A DNA stretch of 64,000 nucleotides from Paramacrobiotus metropolitanus (taxonomy: Eukaryota > Tardigrada > Eutardigrada > Parachela > Macrobiotidae): contig NW_026570279.1 of the NCBI RefSeq assembly GCF_019649055.1, positions 248,001 through 312,000 of the forward strand, written 5' to 3'. The notes beneath the pieces were generated by a model. The model saw nothing but the letters and a program-made list of their open reading frames with translations, had not been told where the DNA came from and ran no database searches. Position 1 is the first letter of the stretch; every line of letters begins with the position of its first letter. Made by a program: the position numbers and the translations under genes. Positions 61,513-64,000 of this stretch are shown piece after piece.

Positions 61513-63169
61513 ATGACTGACGGAGGATCGCAGAAATCCGTAACTTGTCTTCGTACTACCGCGTGGCTCTTCGAAATCCCAGTGGAGCGCTTCGAAGGAA
61601 CGCGTCTCGGAAGGGCAATGATGTATACCGCAACTATAAAACTTGACGCGAAGGAAGTTGAAACATTTCGGTATTCCGACTGGGAAGGCGGCATCCTGGA
61701 AAGTGACAGTCGTGACCAGTGAGTCCCGGAACACCGCCACCTTCAAGATCGAACCAGCTTTGAGCAAGCAGCTGCTTGTCAGCAAAGTGCCGCTGCGTGT
61801 TGAATGTTCCATCAGCGGAGCAGGGTGCGTAATCATTTGGTTGACTGCAGAGTTTGCCCATCTTCGACTTTTCCCATCCCCATTTCATCCCCATCTGTCG
61901 CACGCAACTCCCAGCCCAGCCCATCTCCAGCCACCTTAGTTCACCAGCCCTGTCCAGCTTTAAGGCCCCATTTTCAGCCCATTTTTTAAAAACTTTTCAG
62001 TACTATAAATTGTTCAAAATTACGTAAAGTGAGAATAATAACGAAGTTCTAACTCGTAGAAATCAACGCGCAACGCAAAAATTCCAGGCGAATTTAGAAG
62101 CTTAAACAGCAAATAGCTTAAAATCCGGGCGGAGCGCGGAAATTTTTTGATTTTTTCGGCTGAAAAGATAAATTTCCTAGAGTTTTTAGCGAAAAAGATT
62201 ATGAAAATTCTAAAACTTTATTTAAAAATCGCTTTTCTTGATCCCATCCCATCTTTCAACATTCTCAGCCCATCTCAGCCCATCCGCTGCTTGTCCTCAT
62301 CCCATCCCCATTTCATCTTAAAAATGGGATGGGCTGGAAAAGATGGGGGAAATTTTCATCCCAACCAAAAGATGGGCAAAGTCTGGTTGACTGCTTATTT
62401 GTACCAAAAACTAGTAGTAAAATTAACTACGGTTAGAAGGTGGTACAAGTTGTACCGTACAACTTACACGCATTTATTTCCTTTCAGTGGACAATTCGGA
62501 GAACCGTACAGTGTGACTATCGATCGGAAAGGCTGGGCGGTGAATGAAGTCGGTATGTCGGGTCGGTCTTTGACGATTTCTGTTAGCCAAAAGTCTGATC
62601 CTCCAAGTGGATACTATTACGTGGTCAATCCTGGCACCATTATTAGTGGGAGACTGGCGTTTTACCCGAAAACTTCCGATGGCGGATCTAAGGATACGAT
62701 GCCGCCGTATCAACATCCTCTGGTAAAACGCTTCGGTGCTCTCCTGGAGAATGGACGCCTTGCCGACTGTAAACTGGTTTCCCGTGATAGAAAAGAGTTC
62801 GCCGTTCACCGTGCCGTATTGGCTGCCCATTCGTCGGTATTTGCTGCCATGTTCGAAAATAACATGAAGGAGAAATTGTCGGGACAGTGCGATATAAAGG
62901 ATATCGATGGTTCAGTCCTGGAAGCACTCATCAAGTTTGCCTACACATGCGCTCCGTTGGAGCTGCCGGCTGCGGATTTGCCGGTTTTGTACGACGCTGC
63001 GGATAAGTACGATATGCATGATCTTCGGGTCCGCTGCGAAGAAGAAATGGTTGGAGCGATCAATGTGGATAATGCGCTGCAGTATCTGTTGTATGCCAAA
63101 GAGCGCCGTCTGCAGGATCTGCAAATGGCGGCCGCCAAGTTCATCGGCGAGAATGGCGGCGAAATCTGA
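61513..63169 (+). pseudogene. MATH-BTB paralogue with 2-bp deletion
   Basis: Exon 1 (61513–61824) is homologous to exon 1 of the neighbouring gene ('TAWLFEIPVERFEGTRLGRA'). Compared with that copy it lacks 2 bp near 61650, so the later part ('AASWKVTVVT', 'VPLRVECSISGAG') is in another frame. The donor GG|GTGCGT and an acceptor ending CTTTCAG are at the same position and phase (2) as in the intact paralogue. Exon 2 (62488–63169) is fully open and has an intact BTB ('GRLADCKLVSRDRKEFAVHR', 'LYDAADKYDMHDLRVRCE'). Either a recent pseudogene, a gene using an alternative start, or a sequencing error. Confidence 0.7.
61848..62392. mobile_element. 'cccatc'-rich foldback insertion in MATH-BTB intron
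   Basis: The intron contains 'ttgactgcagagtttgcccatctt' at its left and the reverse complement of a similar phrase ('aagatgggcaaagtctggttgactg') at its right. Dense 'cccatcccatt' words occur in between, in both orientations near 62310–62360. The paralogous intron is only 80 bp, so this ~545-bp block is an insertion. The sequence is low complexity and arm limits are approximate. Confidence 0.55.
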
Positions 63170-64000
63170 GCGCTTGGACGCCATGACGTGTATGGGTTTG
63201 GATTGGCATGCCCGTGCGGAAAGAATGGTTATTTTTCCTGCAAAAATTTATGAACTTATACGAATGAGTCGGTTTCTGCCTTTGATCAGGATTCGTGAAC
63301 GGCCTCCCAAGCACTGTTGACTGAGTGCGGGCCGATCGTCAACTCTTGCTTTTTCTGTTCCTTTTTTATAAACACAAAATACTGTAGAACTTTCGCTGGC
63401 GTTTGGAGACTGAGATCACATTTACGGCTGGATGTTTTGTTGTTCGGGATTATTAACAATGAGGAGAAACTTCCATTAGATGATGCTCTGGTTATTTTCG
63501 ATAATATTAAATTTTTGTAAGGTGACAGCATTGGATGATTCTCCTGTCTTGTTCACTCTTTTTTCCAAAGTACATTCGTCAGTATTGACGCGTGGGTTTT
63601 GTTAGCTTAGACAACTGAGTAATAAAAATCGGAGCGACTAGAGAACCGTCACAAGACCATTATTAGTTTTCCGGTAATCACCGAAAAGCATAAAACCCGG
63701 CACGCTTTGTTAGGCTTCGGTAATAGGCGTTGGGCAATAAAATGAAACCCACAAAAGTCTAGACGCGTGGAAAAAGAGGAAATGGGTAACCAACGACCCA
63801 GGCGAAAGTGAACCAGAAAAGCAATGAGAGCGGTGATTTGAATTTCGTACATTTTTATCTGCATTCCTCATAATTAACATTACAATATTTCAGTGTCCAC
63901 AATTATTGGCAACTGGTCTTTTAGCTTTGGGTAGATTCCCTCCCGTTTGACCTTTGGTCCGGAAAAGTGAGGTTTGGGCCACGAGCGTGCTGCTTACTGT
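63170..64000. other. intergenic, nothing recognised
   Basis: 3' flank of the MATH-BTB copy. No gene or repeat was recognised. Confidence 0.4.

Noticed and set aside
1-64000. CRISPR arrays, bacterial operons, phage or plasmid features
   Set aside because: No regularly spaced repeats, Shine–Dalgarno-led gene strings or bacterial families; spliced metazoan genes throughout.

Overview
This is a stretch of animal nuclear genome. Genes are split by GT–AG introns, reading frames are short, introns are AT-rich, and the families are metazoan: Keap1, Derlin, rhodopsin-type GPCRs, ionotropic receptors, MATH-BTB, F-box and galactose-binding lectin. Several large lineage-specific families (a kinase fused to kelch repeats, an F-box protein with an AWNGVDV-type N-terminal domain, many divergent orphan GPCRs) look like a small ecdysozoan. 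A tardigrade of the Hypsibius/Ramazzottius kind is my best guess, but this is inference from gene content only.

Layout. 0.8–5.5 kb: a broken MULE-type transposon and a nearby foldback element with minisatellite-like terminal inverted repeats. 5.5–11.6 kb: no convincing gene, but a ~500-bp foldback repeat at 9.3–9.8 kb. 11.6–14.2 kb: debris, namely a frameshifted fragment of GatA/QRSL1 joined to a minisatellite, a dead GPCR, and a cluster of three perfect hairpins. 16.4–19.1 kb: a two-exon F-box gene (minus) whose intron holds a nearly perfect 61-bp inverted repeat, with a tRNA-like element downstream. 20.8–21.6 kb: a four-helix membrane protein. 22.5–26.0 kb: a kinase–kelch fusion with several frame breaks. 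26.7–32.5 kb: two apparently intact GPCR genes flanking a small secreted galactose-lectin gene. 34.7–40.6 kb: a complete four-exon ionotropic receptor, a decayed relative, a ~180-bp foldback, and another dead GPCR. 41.0–41.6 kb: a second terminal-inverted-repeat element related to the one at 4.8–5.5 kb.

42.5–57.1 kb is the best-resolved part. An eight-exon Keap1 gene (minus, 748 residues, all splice phases compatible) lies head to head with a five-exon Derlin-1-like gene (plus, 257 residues). Their ~860-bp shared upstream region holds an exact ERSE-II-type sequence (ATTGGTCCACG). Both genes belong to stress handling: oxidative or electrophile sensing, and ER-associated degradation. 59.7–63.2 kb carries two MATH-BTB genes in inverted orientation with the same intron position. 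One is intact and the other has a 2-bp deletion.

Exons were joined by hand from splice consensus and reading phase, not from transcript data. Protein names rest on recognised motifs, not on database searches.
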